Below, piece after piece: positions 3,880-12,421 of a DNA stretch of 20,606 nucleotides. The stretch is from a virus. The notes under the pieces are model-generated. The model was not told where the DNA came from and did not search any database. It worked only from the letters and a program-made list of their open reading frames with translations. Both the position numbers and the translations under genes were made by a program. The stretch spans positions 1 through 20,606 of IMG/VR virus record IMGVR_UViG_3300025132_000392. One strand, written 5' to 3'. Each line of letters starts with the position of its first letter. The first letter of the stretch is position 1.

Positions 3880-4155
3880 ATGATAGAGTTTAGAAAGGGT
3901 AGAAAACACCCTAAAGATAAGATTGTCTTGTATAATGGTGAGGCGATGACCTTTTACGATTGGATTCTTATGGGTTTGACCTTTTTTCAGAACGAAGACA
4001 ACATATATCCCCCACCAGCACAAGGCGGTAAGTATTTATTAAAGGCATTATGTGAAATATGTTGGAAAGGTGCTATGGATACTAAAATTTTAAAAAAATA
4101 TAAAATCCCAATTCCTGATTATCATGGACTTTTTGAATCGAAAGCTAAAGATTAA
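3880..4155 (+). CDS. Hypothetical protein upstream of TerS, 91 aa
   Basis: The product begins MIEFRKGRKHPKDK, has an aromatic, hydrophobic middle (FYDWILMGLTFFQ), a PPPAQGG turn and a second helix with two cysteines (ALCEICWKGA), then a basic C-terminus. The initial ATG follows the hairpin at 3850-3875 closely and has no Shine-Dalgarno. Its 3' end overlaps the TerS reading frame by 32 bases, consistent with translational coupling. No family recognised. Genes in this position are often small terminase accessory or head proteins, but nothing in the sequence proves that. Confidence 0.6.
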   Translation: MIEFRKGRKHPKDKIVLYNGEAMTFYDWILMGLTFFQNEDNIYPPPAQGGKYLLKALCEICWKGAMDTKILKKYKIPIPDYHGLFESKAKD

Positions 4156-4882
4156 CGACTGGGTAGAAACAACTTACCCTATTTTTACAGAATCTGAGGC
4201 AAAAGAGCGGGGATTAGAGTATTCTCACTGGAAAACAGTCAATAAAGGGGAATTAGGTCTTTCAGATGATGGATATGTAGCAGAATGCTTGGCAGTAAAC
4301 CAATATAAAGACGCATCTCAGGCTGTATTTCCTTATGGAAGGATGTGGAGAAGTGGTAAGGCTCAATTATTGTACGAACCTCATCGAAATGCGGGTGAAT
4401 ATGGTCAAACTGGAACTAGGACATGGCAAGAGAGAGAAAGTGCGCTTACCCGTACAAAAAACGCCGTTAACCTATATGTTAACATGTTTATGCAGACAGG
4501 TAAAATAGACTGGAGACAATTAGGTCAGGCTTATCGCCCAGACCAACAAGACCCCAGTGCTACAGTTAAGAGATTATTTAAGCAAGAAAGGATAAAAGGA
4601 ATGGTTGATAGCAAGATACAAGAATATTTAGATAAAAGAAAGCTAGACCAAGGTGATGTACTGGATATTATAGCAGATGCAGTAGAGTTAGCTCGTCAAA
4701 ATGGAGACCCCTCTAATATGTTAAGAGGTGCTGACCAATATATCAGGATTATGGATATGTTGCCTAATAAGACCCAGGTAACAGATACCGTTCAAATTGA
4801 CGTGACTAAGAAGATATTAGATGAAATACAGAGTGAAGAAACTAGAAAAATTAGCTTAGAGAGGAAACAAGATGGAGAATGA
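4124..4882 (+). CDS. terS: Terminase small subunit
   Basis: This 252-aa protein precedes TerL. TerS recognises the packaging site and hands the DNA to the large subunit. Residues 145-215 show the telling pattern: a helical DNA-binding-type segment (SATVKRLFKQERIKGMVDSK), then DVLDIIADAVELARQ, GDPSNMLRGADQ and MDMLPNK. This resembles the oligomerisation part of phage terminase small subunits, where a 'GDPS..LRA' stretch precedes the last helix. Residues 1-110 are longer than in many TerS and may include an extra site-recognition domain. The ATG at 4124 overlaps the preceding gene and has no ribosome site; a nearby TTG at 4133 is possible. The identification rests on pattern and position. Confidence 0.68.
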   Translation: MDFLNRKLKINDWVETTYPIFTESEAKERGLEYSHWKTVNKGELGLSDDGYVAECLAVNQYKDASQAVFPYGRMWRSGKAQLLYEPHRNAGEYGQTGTRTWQERESALTRTKNAVNLYVNMFMQTGKIDWRQLGQAYRPDQQDPSATVKRLFKQERIKGMVDSKIQEYLDKRKLDQGDVLDIIADAVELARQNGDPSNMLRGADQYIRIMDMLPNKTQVTDTVQIDVTKKILDEIQSEETRKISLERKQDGE

Positions 4883-5018
4883 TGAAAGAATCAACAAAAA
4901 GGTAACGATAGTTGTTAATAAGCAGGATAAGATGAAGTTAGACATATTTTTGGCTGTATTAGTAGATGTAGCTGAAGATATGGGTATACTAGCTACAATT
5001 ACAGATATTAATGGATGA
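4872..5018 (+). CDS. Mini-protein between TerS and TerL, 48 aa
   Basis: A 48-codon gene not found by callers with a 60-residue limit. It starts inside the last codons of TerS behind AGAGG at a proper distance, and its stop overlaps the TerL start in the run ATGGATGA. The product is a strand (KVTIVVNKQ) followed by an acidic hydrophobic helix (LDIFLAVLVDVAEDMGIL) and a final strand. The arrangement ties its translation to both subunits of the terminase. It may be a terminase accessory factor or just a ribosome carrier for TerL. No family recognised. Confidence 0.68.
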   Translation: MENDERINKKVTIVVNKQDKMKLDIFLAVLVDVAEDMGILATITDING

Positions 5019-6507
5019 CGCCAGTAGAAAACAGATTCTAAGGAAAATCAAGCATGATATGATGCTTTTTGGGAAAGTATGTATTCCCTCTATGTTTTCT
5101 GCAAAATCCCCTGACTTTCACTATGAATTAGCAGGACACGTTAATAACGCATCTAATAAGCAGATTAATATTGTAGCACCCAGAGGTCACGCTAAGAGTT
5201 CTATTGTAGGTGGTATACTGCCTTTGTACCATATATTCTTTGGAGAAGGTAAAAAATTAATTGTTTTGTGTTCTAGGACTCAAGACCATGCAGTAAAGTT
5301 ACTAGGATTGATAAAAGACACATTGGATTTTAGCGACCAATGTAGACAAATATTTGGATATTGGGGTCAACACTCAGCTAAGAGCTGGTCTAAGTCAGAG
5401 ATTGAACTGAAAGACGGGTCAATGATAATATGTAAGGGAACAGGTCAACAGTTACGAGGAATAAAAATCGGGAACCAGCGTCCAAGTCTTATTATCATTG
5501 ACGACCCTGAAGATGAAAACAACACTAAAACGGCTGAAGCTATGGAAAACAACCTAAGATGGTTGTTACAATCGGCTGTTCCTTCCTTAGACCCACGTAA
5601 AGGAAGAATTATTGTGATAGGGACTCCCCAGCATGAACGCTGTATGGTAGAAACTTTAAAAGAGATGAAAGGTTGGGTTAATCTACAATATAAACCAGAC
5701 ATGGAGAATGGTATTGCTCTATGGGAAGATTGGTGGTCTATAAAGAAATTAAACCAGAAAAAGGCTGAACTGGAGTCTATTAATCGTCTTTCTGTGTTTT
5801 ACAGAGAATATATGTGTGAGATTGTAGGAGATGAGGACCAGTTGTTTAAAGCAGATGATTTTAGGTATTATAAAGGCGATGTATTTATTGATGATGAAAA
5901 ACAAGCTTACATCAATATGACCTCCCCTGAAAAGAAACAAATCCCTATAAATATCTTTACAGGAGTTGACCCAGCATCTAGCACAAAACAGACAGCAGAC
6001 TATTCAGTTATTTTCAATATTGGTGTAGACGCAGAAAATAATCGTTATATACTACCATATTACAGAAAAAGAGCTACTCCACTAGATATTGCAGAAGAAA
6101 TTGTGAATAATTACAAAAAATACTATCCTCAAAAGACTAGGATTGAGAGTGTTGGGTATCAAGAGATGTTAAGGCAGTATGTAATTAAACGTTGTGAAGA
6201 TGAAAATATGTTTATTCCTGGATTAAATATTAAAGAAAATCCTAGAACGAACAAATCAAGAAGACTAGAAAGCTTACAACCTATCTTTGCTAGGGGGCAA
6301 GTATACATGAAAAAAGAGATGGAACCATTTATTAATGAATTATTGTTGTTTCCACGAGGAAAACACGATGATTTACTAGATGGATTCTTTTACGCCAACA
6401 AAGGATGTTATCCTCCTCATCATGAAACACAAGAAGAACAGTCTTCTTTACTTTCAAAAGGACGGAGTTCCATGCGACACAGAGCAAATGACTGGATGCT
6501 AGCTTAA
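5011..6507 (+). CDS. terL: Terminase large subunit (ATPase and nuclease)
   Basis: The 498-aa DNA packaging motor binds the portal of the empty capsid, hydrolyses ATP to pump in DNA, and cuts the concatemer. The ATPase half shows a Walker A-like loop APRGHAKSS (residues 56-64), Walker B with the acidic pair SLIIIDDPED (159-168; catalytic Glu probably E167), and coupling motif GTPQH (204-208). The nuclease half shows the RNase-H-like acidic residues D320 (TGVDPAS), E379 (RIESVGYQ) and D453/D454 (KHDDLLDG). All are present, so the enzyme should be intact. The length is normal. The start overlaps the preceding mini-gene by eight bases and has no own ribosome site, so reinitiation is likely. Confidence 0.95.
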   Translation: MDDASRKQILRKIKHDMMLFGKVCIPSMFSAKSPDFHYELAGHVNNASNKQINIVAPRGHAKSSIVGGILPLYHIFFGEGKKLIVLCSRTQDHAVKLLGLIKDTLDFSDQCRQIFGYWGQHSAKSWSKSEIELKDGSMIICKGTGQQLRGIKIGNQRPSLIIIDDPEDENNTKTAEAMENNLRWLLQSAVPSLDPRKGRIIVIGTPQHERCMVETLKEMKGWVNLQYKPDMENGIALWEDWWSIKKLNQKKAELESINRLSVFYREYMCEIVGDEDQLFKADDFRYYKGDVFIDDEKQAYINMTSPEKKQIPINIFTGVDPASSTKQTADYSVIFNIGVDAENNRYILPYYRKRATPLDIAEEIVNNYKKYYPQKTRIESVGYQEMLRQYVIKRCEDENMFIPGLNIKENPRTNKSRRLESLQPIFARGQVYMKKEMEPFINELLLFPRGKHDDLLDGFFYANKGCYPPHHETQEEQSSLLSKGRSSMRHRANDWMLA

Positions 6508-6509
6508 GG

Positions 6510-6548
6510 TTTGCGACACCCCCTAGTGACTTTTTTAAAATCCGTCAC
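6510..6548 (+). promoter_or_regulatory. TTGCGACACCCCCTA motif (copy 3) plus GTGAC dyad before portal
   Basis: The gap between TerL and the portal holds TTTGCGACACCCCCTA (6510-6525), the third copy of the dispersed motif, overlapped by the inverted repeat GTGAC (6526-6530) and GTCAC (6544-6548) around a T/A-rich 13-base loop. No Shine-Dalgarno precedes the portal ATG, so this element may be what sets its expression. Confidence 0.42.
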
Positions 6549-6551
6549 TTT

Positions 6552-8762
6552 ATGCCACAAACCATTCATCCAGAAGTACAAAAGTCAGAAGACTTACTCG
6601 AAGATTATACAGCTCAGCGCACCGATTGGGCGACTCAGGCTATGGAAGATGATGAGTTTCGTAATAATTCCCAGTGGACTAAAGACCAAATTAACATATT
6701 AAGGGATAGGGCGCAGTCTCCTGTAGTTGACAATGTTATTCACCCTGCTGTAGAACAAGCAAAGGCATTACTTACAGCAAATAAACCTAAGTTTCAGTCT
6801 ACAGGTAGAGATGACAGCGACACTAAAGTAGGTCGTTTATTTTCAGATATCATGTCTTATATATGGGATAATTCCTCAGGGAGTTCTGAACTTAAGCAAG
6901 TTATAGACGATTATTATGTAAAAGGCATGGGGGTTATGCAAGCTTATGTAGACCCTATGATGGATTTTGGAAGAGGTGAGGTTTGCTTTAAGAGTATAGA
7001 CCCTCTTGATTTATTTATAGACCCTTCTGCTAGAGACACGCATGTTCGTGATGCTAGTAATTTGATTATATCTCGTTTATTTACCGAAGAGCAAATTAAG
7101 ACTTTATACCCTATGGTCATGGAACCTCAAGGAGAAAACGGAGAAACTCTTTTGAGCAACATGACGACTGAAACAAATAATAGATATCCAGTCAGTTCAC
7201 GAGAAAATACGGAGGACCAATCAATCGGTCCTATTATGGACGGCAATGGGAATACCACAAAAACATATCAAGTCTTAGATAGATACGAAAAAGTAAAACT
7301 CCCATTCTGGCATTGTTTAGATACGACTAATGGAAATGAGCTTATCCATGATGATGAGGGCTATCAAGAGTTAATGGAGACTCCAGCTATTATCATGGAA
7401 ACAGCTCAAGGTATTACACATATTACAGATAAGCCTAAAGTTCAAGAACTTATGGCAATTCATGAATCAACAGGTGGTGTATTTCATCAAATGATGGACA
7501 TGCAAACAGGACAACCTAAAATGATGGCAGGTCCTGAACATCCTGAGGCAATTCCTGGTAGTGAAACAAGATTAACAATTATTACAATTCAAGACCTAGT
7601 GGCAAAGGGAATTGTAGTATGCAATAAGGTATTGGTAGACCGCATAAAGAGGGTACTATCAGTTGGTAGGGTTTTGGTTGCTCTTCAAATAATGGACATT
7701 GAGGAGTTTCCTATCGTCACACTAATGAATAGACACAATAGAAATCCATACCCAATTAGTGATGTACGCTTTATCAAACCTATTCAAGAGTACATAAATA
7801 AGATAACCTCTTTGATTATTGCTCATGCAAGTTCATCTACCAACACTAAGCTACTGATACCTCGTGGTTCAATGAACAGGAAACAGCTCGAAGAGGAATG
7901 GTCTAGAGCTGGAACTGGTGTTATAGAGTTTGACCCTGAATTAGGTCAACCAATCGTTGCAGGACCCGTCCCTTTGCCCAACGAATTATATAAAAACAGA
8001 GAAGACGCTAAACAAAGCATATATCATATCCTGGGAATACATCCACTTCAAAGTGGAGACCCTAGTTCGGCTCCTTCTACTTATAAAGGTACTGTAGCTA
8101 TTGATGAATATGCTCAAAGAAGAATCAAGTCAAAATTAGATGACATTGATTCAGCTTTAAATCAAATGGGCAAAGTTATTATAAAGCTTATTCAACAAAC
8201 TTATACCGATGAGAAAGTTATACGCCTTATGAAGCCAGATGGTCAAGTAAGTGAAGTGACTATGAACGGTCCTATTTATGACGATTTTACCAATGAAGTT
8301 ATTGGAAGAATGAATGATGTCACTATGGGTAATTACGATTTAGTAGTGGTAAGTGGTAGTACTCTACCTTCAAATAGATGGGCAAGATTTGATTATTATA
8401 TGAATTTATATGAGAAGGGAATTATAGACCAACAAGAGGTCTTAGAACAAACTGAAGTTGCTGACACTGAAGGTGTATTAAAACGCACCAGTATTATACA
8501 ACAGTTACAACAACAAGTTGAGCAACTTACAGAAGAAAATAAAGAATTAGCTGGCGACCTACAGACCGCTCAAAGAGAATCCACGAGCGATAGGAAGCGA
8601 GTAGAAGTAGAAAAATTCAAAACCAAACTAAATAACTCAGCAAATAAAACGGAACATGCCTCAAGTTTATTTGAAGCAAGGCTGAATGATGAGCTTAGTG
8701 CGGTTAAGAAAGAAAACAGGGAAGTCGAACAAAAACAAAAAAACCCCGTTGCCGTCAGTTAG
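6552..8762 (+). CDS. Portal protein (P22-like size)
   Basis: A 736-aa protein placed between TerL and the scaffold. The portal is the dodecameric ring at one capsid vertex through which DNA enters and leaves. Residues 60-160 carry a portal-type core: DNVIHPAVEQAKALLTANKP, a helix-rich clip region, and CFKSIDPLDLFIDPSARD, where a D-P-x-D/S 'fixed' strand is usual. The C-terminus (about 640-736) is a Gln/Glu/Lys-rich coiled coil, comparable to the long barrel helix of P22 portal (725 aa). The ATG at 6552 has no Shine-Dalgarno, and no in-frame start lies upstream. The family assignment is from position, length and motifs. Confidence 0.82.
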   Translation: MPQTIHPEVQKSEDLLEDYTAQRTDWATQAMEDDEFRNNSQWTKDQINILRDRAQSPVVDNVIHPAVEQAKALLTANKPKFQSTGRDDSDTKVGRLFSDIMSYIWDNSSGSSELKQVIDDYYVKGMGVMQAYVDPMMDFGRGEVCFKSIDPLDLFIDPSARDTHVRDASNLIISRLFTEEQIKTLYPMVMEPQGENGETLLSNMTTETNNRYPVSSRENTEDQSIGPIMDGNGNTTKTYQVLDRYEKVKLPFWHCLDTTNGNELIHDDEGYQELMETPAIIMETAQGITHITDKPKVQELMAIHESTGGVFHQMMDMQTGQPKMMAGPEHPEAIPGSETRLTIITIQDLVAKGIVVCNKVLVDRIKRVLSVGRVLVALQIMDIEEFPIVTLMNRHNRNPYPISDVRFIKPIQEYINKITSLIIAHASSSTNTKLLIPRGSMNRKQLEEEWSRAGTGVIEFDPELGQPIVAGPVPLPNELYKNREDAKQSIYHILGIHPLQSGDPSSAPSTYKGTVAIDEYAQRRIKSKLDDIDSALNQMGKVIIKLIQQTYTDEKVIRLMKPDGQVSEVTMNGPIYDDFTNEVIGRMNDVTMGNYDLVVVSGSTLPSNRWARFDYYMNLYEKGIIDQQEVLEQTEVADTEGVLKRTSIIQQLQQQVEQLTEENKELAGDLQTAQRESTSDRKRVEVEKFKTKLNNSANKTEHASSLFEARLNDELSAVKKENREVEQKQKNPVAVS

Positions 8763-8783
8763 ACGAATGGGAAAGGAAAATAA

Positions 8784-9692
8784 ATGATAGACGAAACCCA
8801 ACAAGGCGTTGCTGAATCTACTCCTCAAGAACCTGCTGGTCAGGAATATTGGGGCGAAGAGACAAACGTTGACGTTGAACCCACAGTAGAGCTAGATGCT
8901 TTTGATGAAGCGGTAGCTCCTCCAGTTCAAGAAACTGGAACGCCAGAGAATGCAGGTGACGAACAAAAACGTTACCAGTATTGGCAATCACGGTATGACC
9001 AAAAGGCAAGTGAATTTGACGCAATGAGTGAAAAGATAGCTAATTACGAAAAAATGGCTCCGATAGCAGAGTACATTCAAAGTAATCCTGAAGTCTTAAA
9101 CAATGTCGCAAGGTCACTTTCTGGTGACACCCCAACGGTTCCCTCTCAAGAGAAATCGGTGGAATTACCACAGAAACCAACACGTCCAACCAAACCTACT
9201 AACTATGATGCGACTGAAGCTTATATGGATGCAGACAGTAGTTCGTATAAATACCGAGTTCAATTAGACGATTATAGGGATAGCATGATTGATTACCAAG
9301 AACATCAAGAGCAAATGCGTATTGAAGAAAACAATAAGCGTGAAGCTATATGGCAACAACGTCAACAAGATGCTCAACGTAATCAAGCTGTAGACGGAAT
9401 GAAAAATCAATTAGTTAATCAATATGGATATACTCCTGAGAAAGCTGTTGAGTTTATCAAACACTACAGTTCTCCTGAATCTCTGTCTTTAGACAACTTG
9501 GTCAATTTAGACAGACTACGCAATGCGCCCTCACAAGCAGAAGTTGCAACAAAACAGAAAGCTGAAATGATGCAAAACCAAAGCAAAAGACTTCAGGTTC
9601 CTACTCCAGCAGGCATTGTCTCTGGACAAACTGAACCTCAGTTTAATGAATCGGATTTGTTTAATCTCGGCTTGATGGCGAATAAAAAATAG
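8784..9692 (+). CDS. Capsid scaffolding protein
   Basis: A 302-aa protein directly before the major capsid gene with an AAGGA ribosome site. The N-terminal third is very acidic (Glu/Asp/Pro/Thr, no hydrophobic core). Residues about 60-85 form a helix (QYWQSRYDQKASEFDAMSEK). The middle is Pro/Thr-rich, then a long Gln/Glu helix (EEQMRIEENNKR type), and the last part is a globular or helical zone ending in NLGLMANKK. Acidic disorder plus helices and coiled coil are typical of scaffolds, and the length matches P22 gp8 (303 aa). It would line the procapsid and be released or cut before DNA entry. No protease gene is visible nearby. Confidence 0.75.
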   Translation: MIDETQQGVAESTPQEPAGQEYWGEETNVDVEPTVELDAFDEAVAPPVQETGTPENAGDEQKRYQYWQSRYDQKASEFDAMSEKIANYEKMAPIAEYIQSNPEVLNNVARSLSGDTPTVPSQEKSVELPQKPTRPTKPTNYDATEAYMDADSSSYKYRVQLDDYRDSMIDYQEHQEQMRIEENNKREAIWQQRQQDAQRNQAVDGMKNQLVNQYGYTPEKAVEFIKHYSSPESLSLDNLVNLDRLRNAPSQAEVATKQKAEMMQNQSKRLQVPTPAGIVSGQTEPQFNESDLFNLGLMANKK

Positions 9693-9720
9693 ACCTTGGA
9701 GGGTCTAGGAGGATAATACA

Positions 9721-11046
9721 ATGGCAAATACAGCCGTAACAGGAGCTAAGAATCTTGGCTCATCTGGTGTTCTCTATACTGATAGAAGGGATTTCTACAT
9801 TCGTCCAAATGTTGTTAAAGAGCTTTGGACTGATGTAACGCCTTTTACCACCGTTATTGCTAATCAAGCAACAATGTCTGGTATGGCTGACCCTACTTTC
9901 AAAATGTTTGAACATCGTAACCCTTGGGTTAAACAGCAGTTTGATATTGATTCAGCACACGCAAAAACAGCGTGGGGACATGACGGCTCATCCGCAGTGT
10001 CGGCAGGGTCAAACGTAAAATCTGTTAATGTAACAATAAGTAATCCAGTTGGACTTGAATTAGGTGCGAATTTAGCAGGACTTGAGTTAGAAATTTTTGA
10101 CGCTAATGACGTTGCAAAATTTCGTTGTGTAGTTACAGAAGCTACTGCTACTACTATGAAAGTAGTTGCTTTAGATAATGTGACAGAATCTGCATTTGCA
10201 AATACGGATTATGCGATGGTAATTGGTAGTGCATTTGGTGAGGGAACCAATTCTCCAACTGCATGGGCAGATGACTTAAAAGTCGTCTTCAACCAGTGTC
10301 AAATTTTTAAGACACCAGTTGAAATAACAGGTACATTGCTACAGGCATCTTTAAGAGGTGTTTCTAAAGAATTAGGTCGTCTTCGTGATATGAAGTCACA
10401 AGAACACAAAATTCAAAAAGAACGTGCTTTCTTATTTGGTGCAAACCCTCAAGGTATTAATGGTACTTTTACCAATTTAGAAGACCTTACAGATAAAGAC
10501 GGAAATGCACTACGTACAACAATGGGATTAATTCCTGCTCTTAACAAGCATGGAATTTCTGATGCAAGTAAGTATGAGCAAAATGTTTTTGCTTCTAGCG
10601 ACATCGAAACTTATTCCAAGTTTGTAGACTCTATGGAAAAGATTTTCCAGTATGTTCCTACAAGTGGAATGAAACGTGCTTTCGTTGGAGCTGGTGCATT
10701 AGGTCATTGGTCCAAAATGAGTGGTGCTAGCGGTTTTGCTGGTGACTCAGGATGGGGTGTAGATATTGGAGATATGAAGAGAGATACTCTAGGTTTCAAT
10801 TACAGAACCTTAGAAACACCTCACGGAATGCTTCAGTTGATTCCTACTCCTTCTTTAAGAGGACCGTACAACAAGCACATGGTTATTGTTAATGACGAGA
10901 ATCTATTCCATGCTCAATACAGAGCGCCAAAGTTCGAGGCTTCTATACAAGCTAACGACTATGATGGAGTTAAAGACCAATACGTTTCTGACGAAGGTAT
11001 CGGTATTACACTAATGGAAAGTCACGCATTGATGGTAACACCATAA
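9721..11046 (+). CDS. Major capsid protein
   Basis: The 441-aa gene has the strongest ribosome site of the late operon (AGGAGG eight bases from the ATG), as expected for the most abundant virion protein. Position after the scaffold and before a small decoration-like gene supports it. Residues near 25-75 (RRDFYIRPNVVKELWTDVTP) and the C-terminal half with many short strands and Gly turns are of the HK97-fold type. Around residues 85-160 there is a Ser/Thr/Val-rich strand insertion (KSVNVTISNPVGLELGANL), which could be an I-domain like that of P22 coat. The exact subfamily cannot be fixed by eye. Confidence 0.85.
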   Translation: MANTAVTGAKNLGSSGVLYTDRRDFYIRPNVVKELWTDVTPFTTVIANQATMSGMADPTFKMFEHRNPWVKQQFDIDSAHAKTAWGHDGSSAVSAGSNVKSVNVTISNPVGLELGANLAGLELEIFDANDVAKFRCVVTEATATTMKVVALDNVTESAFANTDYAMVIGSAFGEGTNSPTAWADDLKVVFNQCQIFKTPVEITGTLLQASLRGVSKELGRLRDMKSQEHKIQKERAFLFGANPQGINGTFTNLEDLTDKDGNALRTTMGLIPALNKHGISDASKYEQNVFASSDIETYSKFVDSMEKIFQYVPTSGMKRAFVGAGALGHWSKMSGASGFAGDSGWGVDIGDMKRDTLGFNYRTLETPHGMLQLIPTPSLRGPYNKHMVIVNDENLFHAQYRAPKFEASIQANDYDGVKDQYVSDEGIGITLMESHALMVTP

Positions 11047-11057
11047 GGAGGTAGCAA

Positions 11058-11477
11058 ATGGCTAGACCTTATATGGGAGGAACCAAACCAAACGTAAAAT
11101 TATGCAATGTTGCTGAAACTACTTATAATCTTATAGAAGGCGATAGTAACAAGATTATAATGGTTGGGAAAAAGAATATTACTATCAACTTACCAGCACC
11201 AAGAGCAGGCTATGCCTTTTCTTTTGTGATGCAAGCTGATGGAGATACAACTAACTGCAAGATTGCAACACCTTCAGGAGCTTTCGCAGGTCATGTTTAT
11301 TCAAAAGACCTGGATAGTTCTGCTGATGGCGCAACGTCTGGAAGTTCTAGCGTTACAATTATAAATCTAGTACATGGTTCAGTCAAAAAAGGAGACCAGA
11401 TAGAAATGGTCTGCGATGGTACTGACTATTACTTTAGAGGATATGTTGCTGACGTGGGAGCAATAACCTTAGCTTAA
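11058..11477 (+). CDS. Putative capsid decoration or head protein, 139 aa
   Basis: A small protein starting 11 bases after the capsid stop, with GGAGG before its ATG. It is almost entirely short beta strands with Gly/Ser/Asp turns (KNITINLPAPRAGYAFSFVMQADGD, a charge-poor Ser/Gly stretch, then HGSVKKGDQIEMVCDG). This resembles trimeric beta-barrel decoration proteins or a small head-fibre subunit. It is co-transcribed with the capsid gene and followed by an intrinsic terminator, which would give both a high level. Function is inferred from position and composition. It could also be a tail component. Confidence 0.5.
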   Translation: MARPYMGGTKPNVKLCNVAETTYNLIEGDSNKIIMVGKKNITINLPAPRAGYAFSFVMQADGDTTNCKIATPSGAFAGHVYSKDLDSSADGATSGSSSVTIINLVHGSVKKGDQIEMVCDGTDYYFRGYVADVGAITLA

Positions 11478-11491
11478 GGTTAATAAACTAT

Positions 11492-11522
11492 AAAGGGGGG
11501 AGTTTCGACTCCCCTCTTTTAA
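11492..11522 (+). terminator. Intrinsic terminator after the capsid genes
   Basis: The eleven-pair stem 11492-11502/11509-11519 (core GGGGAG/CTCCCC, one G·U) with a six-base loop TTTCGA ends in TCTTTTAA. It follows the decoration-like gene and precedes the 76-aa gene. The short T run suggests partial read-through, so capsid proteins are made in excess of the neck and fibre proteins. Confidence 0.75.
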
Positions 11523-11534
11523 GAAGGAAAAATT

Positions 11535-11765
11535 ATGCAACAAAAATATACAACACAAGAAAGCGTAGCACCTTATTACAAAGCTACAGTAAGTGATGGT
11601 TCTACCGTAGTACCTGAATGTAGGGCTGTTGTAAACAGAGGGGACTCAGCATTAGTTGATTTAACTATGAATGGAGCCGTAGTAAGACTTTGGTTAGAGA
11701 AAGGCACGGTTTATCCTTTTGCCTGTACCCTAGCAACTGACACAGACGTGGTATACTTGTATTAA
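11535..11765 (+). CDS. Hypothetical small structural protein, 76 aa
   Basis: The gene begins after the terminator with AAGAAGGAA before its ATG and ends in a TAATG overlap with the next gene. The product has repeated short strands (VAPYYKATVSDGSTVV, ALVDLTMNGAVVRLWLEKG) and closes with VVYLY, so it is predicted to be a single beta-rich domain. No family recognised. Its position among head and neck genes suggests a structural or assembly role, unproven. Confidence 0.6.
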   Translation: MQQKYTTQESVAPYYKATVSDGSTVVPECRAVVNRGDSALVDLTMNGAVVRLWLEKGTVYPFACTLATDTDVVYLY

Positions 11766-12421
11766 TGGCGACGTTTCAAACACAGATTGAAGCAGTAGTT
11801 GGAAAGCCTAGGCTAGTTGGTTCTGGTCAATTAACAGAGTATCAGAATGAATTAAACGATTTTCTAAAGCAGTCAGCTATGGCAGTAATTGATGTGTTAC
11901 CCAATGAAGCCTTAGCTCAAGATTCTATTTACTTAGAACGAACTAACGCTGGTTCTATTGTAGCTAGTGATAAAAAAATATTAAAAGTATTAAGAGCGAA
12001 TTATGGTTGTGTTTTAGCACCTTTAGAAAGAAAAGCTTTTTACGAGTCAGGCTCAGGAAGTTTATATGAACCAACGAAGAGAACGCCTTTATATTATATC
12101 GAAGGTTCTAACGCTACGGGTTCTGTTGCAGTAATAAAACCTACTCCCACAGCTAGTGAAGTTGGTAGAGTTTATTATATAGGGTACCCTTCACCGTTGT
12201 ATTCAGATTCTTCTATAACGAACTTTCCAGATACAGCAGAATATGCTGTAGTTCTAGGAGCTTCTATACGAGTATTGCAAAGCAGGATAAATGATTTAGT
12301 TCATAAAGATGAAGACCCTGAATTAGCTCAAATAGCTACACAAGAATTAGGTACGTTGTTACAGATGTACAACGATAAAATTACACGTCTAGGTGGTCAA
12401 CCAATTATGGGGGATAAATAG
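11765..12421 (+). CDS. Neck / head-completion-like protein, 218 aa
   Basis: It starts in the TAATG overlap with the 76-aa gene and ends in a TAGTG overlap with the next. The last 60 residues (FPDTAEYAVVLGASIRVLQSRIND, then EDPELAQIATQELGTLLQMYNDKI) form two amphipathic helices. Many phage head-tail adaptor and tail-tube neighbour proteins share this 'DTAEYAVVLGAA' plus long-helix ending, which packs in a ring on the portal. The middle contains short strands around a YYIGYPSPLY turn. I call it a neck protein from this pattern and from the following small genes. The exact adaptor class is uncertain. Confidence 0.55.
   Translation: MATFQTQIEAVVGKPRLVGSGQLTEYQNELNDFLKQSAMAVIDVLPNEALAQDSIYLERTNAGSIVASDKKILKVLRANYGCVLAPLERKAFYESGSGSLYEPTKRTPLYYIEGSNATGSVAVIKPTPTASEVGRVYYIGYPSPLYSDSSITNFPDTAEYAVVLGASIRVLQSRINDLVHKDEDPELAQIATQELGTLLQMYNDKITRLGGQPIMGDK

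Noticed and set aside
6511-6702. Plus-strand 63-codon ORF between TerL and the portal
   Set aside because: It overlaps the portal in another frame, has no ribosome site and begins in the repeat motif.
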